Source: Muribaculaceae bacterium Isolate-037 (Harlan) (GTDB taxonomy: Bacteria; Bacteroidota; Bacteroidia; Bacteroidales; Muribaculaceae). From it: DNA of 64,000 nucleotides. Shown piece by piece: positions 62,199 to 64,000 of the stretch (positions are counted from its first letter, which is position 1; every line of letters starts with the position of its first letter). Location of the stretch: the NCBI GenBank assembly GCA_003762615.1, contig RIAZ01000021.1, forward strand, positions 29,594 through 93,593, in the 5' to 3' direction. A program made the translations under genes and the position numbers. Below the pieces are notes generated by a model that had not been told where the DNA came from, did not search any database, and worked only from the letters and a program-made list of their open reading frames with translations.

Positions 62199-62228
62199 AA
62201 AGAAAACGTCCTTTTTGGGGGCGTTTTC
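62199..62228 (-). terminator. Hairpin after the prophage late genes
   Basis: GAAAACGTCC (62202-62211) pairs with GGGGCGTTTTC (ending 62228), with one G-T pair. On the minus strand TTTATTTC follows, a modest T-rich tract. It lies 77 bp after the spanin-like gene and could end phage late transcription before it reaches the fimbrillin remnant. Confidence 0.6.
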
Positions 62229-62304
62229 TTATTTCTATCAGGAGCGTTTCCCAACGACCCTGACCCATAATAAACCAAAATGTGAAATGCCTACTATTCT
62301 ACTA

Positions 62305-62859
62305 TTATTTTTGATTTCTGATTTTCTTAATAAGCCATATCACCGCTATTACTACGATGACCACAAGTATGCCGATGGATATGCCGCCTACTTCCTGCTT
62401 GAGCTGTTCCCATTTTGACAACTTGCGTTCAACCGGCATCGGCACTTGCTGGGATTTTTCTATCATTGCCATCAGCTCCGATTTCTGCGCGGTCAGAAGA
62501 CTATCGATATACTGACGTATGATTTCAGTCTGTCGGTTGCTTTCCGTTGAACTTGCCCGGTCGCTCTTCTGAATCCGGTCGCGGTATCGCTCCTTTGAAA
62601 CAATATCGCCAAATTCATTAATATGGACTACTATGCTATCCCTGACGGATAGACTGTCGCGAGCAGATACACTGTCGCGCCTTTGTTCCATCACGCGGAT
62701 TTCATTCATAAGATTCTGGACGCGCTGAATCAGAATCTCCGTATTATTTGATGTGCTATCCACTTTGGATTTTTCAACCGGAATGTACTGCTGACTTTTA
62801 CATCCCGTTATCCCTATGCAGAGAATAGCCATAAGGATGGTAACAATCTTGGCTTTCAT
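62305..62859 (-). CDS. Putative phage unimolecular spanin-like lysis lipoprotein
   Basis: The product has a lipoprotein signal (MKAKIVTILMAILCIGITGC, lipid Cys20 from ATG 62859), a long polar region likely to form a coiled coil (about 30-150) and a single C-terminal transmembrane helix (ISIGILVVIVVIAVIWLI) ending in a basic tail. An outer-membrane lipid anchor at one end and an inner-membrane helix at the other is the layout of u-spanins, which fuse the two membranes at phage lysis. An alternative start at ATG 62883 overlaps the fibre gene stop. No family match is claimed from sequence alone. Confidence 0.65.
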   Translation of the reverse strand: MKAKIVTILMAILCIGITGCKSQQYIPVEKSKVDSTSNNTEILIQRVQNLMNEIRVMEQRRDSVSARDSLSVRDSIVVHINEFGDIVSKERYRDRIQKSDRASSTESNRQTEIIRQYIDSLLTAQKSELMAMIEKSQQVPMPVERKLSKWEQLKQEVGGISIGILVVIVVIAVIWLIKKIRNQK

Positions 62860-62875
62860 ATTTCTACGAGTTTTG

Positions 62876-63877
62876 TTAGTCATTTGCAGTTTGTTCAGAT
62901 GAAACGGATTCATCTGCGGTCATTGTAACAACGGCTTCATTAGACCCGGCTATTTCAGACCACTGCCCATTCTGCATAGCATAGACGCATTGGTCATTTG
63001 CAGGGATTTCCGGAATTGAATCCAGCTTAGTGTTGACTGTGGTCATTTTTGTTTCCAACTGGGCCACACGCGCAAGCAGAAGATTGTATGTCTGAATTGA
63101 TATGAAACCGCTGACATCAGGAATATCCGATATTTTGGCGTATATACGCTCCGCATCGGTAGCTTTCAGATAGGGAGCGAGGTCAACCTTTGGCATGAAT
63201 TTGCCTACGGCTTCCCAATGGTCGCCGAGCCATAGATACTCGATATATTCATTCTTACCGACTTCACCATCCGGGTCTGGTACGCAATAGATTTTATTCT
63301 TGATGTCGGATGTCGGAAGCTCATCAACCACTTCAAACGGAGATACATCAAGTTTCGTCCGTATTTCATTCTCCGGCGTGATTTCGATGCCGTAGCCGGG
63401 TGTCAGTTTGTTCTGCTTTCCATTCAATGCCGATGTTGTGGCGTATCCATCTGTGATAAAAGCCTTGAGTAAGGACACAAGCATACTGCCATTGGCATTA
63501 TCTTTGGCAAAAGGGATGATTTCGTTTCCGTCAAGTTGAAGAGCCGGGATAAGCTCACTTATTTTTAAGTCTTTATCTTCCATATCGATGTTGTTGTTTT
63601 CTTGTTTGATTGCTGAACCTGATTCAAGGAGTGTGTTCTTATTGCTTTCAAGGATAATCCCATTTGGGCGGTTGGTCGTTGGCTTGATTTCAAAAGCCTT
63701 TGTGCCATCTTTCTCAAGCAACAAGGATTTACCACTTTCAAGACGGAATCCGAAACCATTCTCTTGCTTCAATGCCGGCTTCTTGACTTCAACAGTACGA
63801 TTCTGATGAAAGGCAAGAGAAGTCTGGGGCAGTCTTATGTTAGACAACCCTATTTTAAGCAAGGTGATTAAGTACAT
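62876..63877 (-). CDS. Phage fibre-like structural protein
   Basis: The 333-residue protein has an N-terminal part with FGFRLESGKSLLLEKDGTKAFEI repeat-like strands. The middle (SELIPALQLDGNEIIPFAKDNANGSM) is typical of Bacteroides phage fibre proteins. Later come the VDELPTSDIKNKIYCVPDPDGEVGKNEYIEYLW segment, seen in many tail- or head-fibre ends, a short coiled coil (LLLARVAQLETKM) and a terminal region. The start is uncertain: ATG 63877 overlaps the upstream gene end by 10 nt, and a TTG further on would give SNIRLPQTSLAF as the N-terminus. Confidence 0.75.
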   Translation of the reverse strand: MYLITLLKIGLSNIRLPQTSLAFHQNRTVEVKKPALKQENGFGFRLESGKSLLLEKDGTKAFEIKPTTNRPNGIILESNKNTLLESGSAIKQENNNIDMEDKDLKISELIPALQLDGNEIIPFAKDNANGSMLVSLLKAFITDGYATTSALNGKQNKLTPGYGIEITPENEIRTKLDVSPFEVVDELPTSDIKNKIYCVPDPDGEVGKNEYIEYLWLGDHWEAVGKFMPKVDLAPYLKATDAERIYAKISDIPDVSGFISIQTYNLLLARVAQLETKMTTVNTKLDSIPEIPANDQCVYAMQNGQWSEIAGSNEAVVTMTADESVSSEQTAND

Positions 63878-64000
63878 GACAAAAATTTGAAAACATCGAA
63901 TTTTGGGGTATAAGTCGGACGCATAAGTATGGTCGAAATCTCTTCCAATCCATATTTGACAAGCGACTTTGCCTTTCTTCCATGTTTCAGAATCCTTATC
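63868..64000 (-). CDS. C-terminal end of a further phage gene (5' part outside window)
   Basis: Read leftwards from 63999, a 43-codon open frame ends with TAA at 63870-63868. The residues (HGRKAKSLVKYGLEE, then ISTILMRPTYTPKFDVFKFL) look like real protein. The alternative frame continuous with the fibre gene gives a less protein-like sequence. Function unknown. The 10-nt overlap with the fibre start is normal for phage late operons. Confidence 0.55.
   Translation of the reverse strand, partial: IRILKHGRKAKSLVKYGLEEISTILMRPTYTPKFDVFKFLSCT

Larger units (their letters stand above)
62129..62904. mobile_element. Prophage edge region (start of integrated element)
   Basis: Homology between the fimbrillin copies stops near 62129-62134. 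The next 170 bp hold two direct GTGGGGCA copies separated by AAAA-type bases (62174-62192) and a hairpin. Tightly packed phage-type genes on the minus strand follow. The other end of the element is beyond the window. The interval given covers the edge and the first gene; the element continues to at least 64000. Confidence 0.65.

Noticed and set aside
63878..64000. Extension of the fibre gene upstream through an open frame to the window end
   Set aside because: The frame is open, but the +1 neighbouring frame encodes a more protein-like C-terminus ending at 63868, as expected for a separate upstream phage gene.

Overview
The window comes from the chromosome of a gut Bacteroidales, most likely a Muribaculaceae-type organism. 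This is an inference from gene content, not from a marker gene. The supports are a SusC/SusD pair with a hybrid two-component regulator, fimbrillin-family lipoproteins, an anaerobic sulfatase-maturating enzyme, Por-type (T9SS) C-terminal sorting domains, and several promoters of the Bacteroidetes type (TTG or TTTG, about 20 bp, TAnnTTTG).

Layout. 1-1290 is the end of a GH13 amylase. 1403-4350 (minus) is metY plus an AspT/YidE-type transporter. 4675-10832 (plus) holds a small outer-membrane protein, dtd, the GH51-GH43 arabinofuranosidase/xylosidase pair and an alpha/beta hydrolase. A tRNA-Pro(GGG) with a structured leader follows at 10932-11166. 11243-25402 (minus) is a polysaccharide utilisation locus: an ELWxxDGT-repeat protein, SusC, SusD, a surface lipoprotein, a BNR/CBM9 hydrolase-like protein and the hybrid sensor. 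Divergent from it are a GH2 enzyme and an anSME-sulfatase pair (25943-31049). Two tRNA-Asp genes in a 200-bp duplication follow. 31866-45829 (plus) is housekeeping: aroQ, a methyltransferase, rbfA, a LolE-type permease, an Lrp regulator, YfhO, xerD, galK-galM, an acyltransferase, a sigma-54 activator, lptE and secG.

The most unusual block is 46019-62159, all on the minus strand. Three tandem fimbrillin genes lead into what looks like a seven-gene operon: a TolC-like outer-membrane factor, a HlyD-like adaptor, a protein with a degenerate receiver-like N-terminus and a cysteine-rich zinc-ribbon (TackOD1-like) core, a processive GT2 synthase, a UDP-HexNAc 6-dehydrogenase, and two sensor kinases. 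I read it as a synthase-dependent exopolysaccharide system with built-in phosphorelay control and no recognisable c-di-GMP part. The first fimbrillin gene has lost its 5' end to a prophage, whose edge lies near 62130 and whose tail-fibre and spanin-like genes fill the rest of the window.

Smaller signals worth checking are an identical 21-bp dyad present in opposite orientations at 9955 and 45406, a perfect 14+14 palindrome in the metY divergent region, a three-way-junction leader before tRNA-Pro, and three 32-bp tandem repeats in the galK leader.
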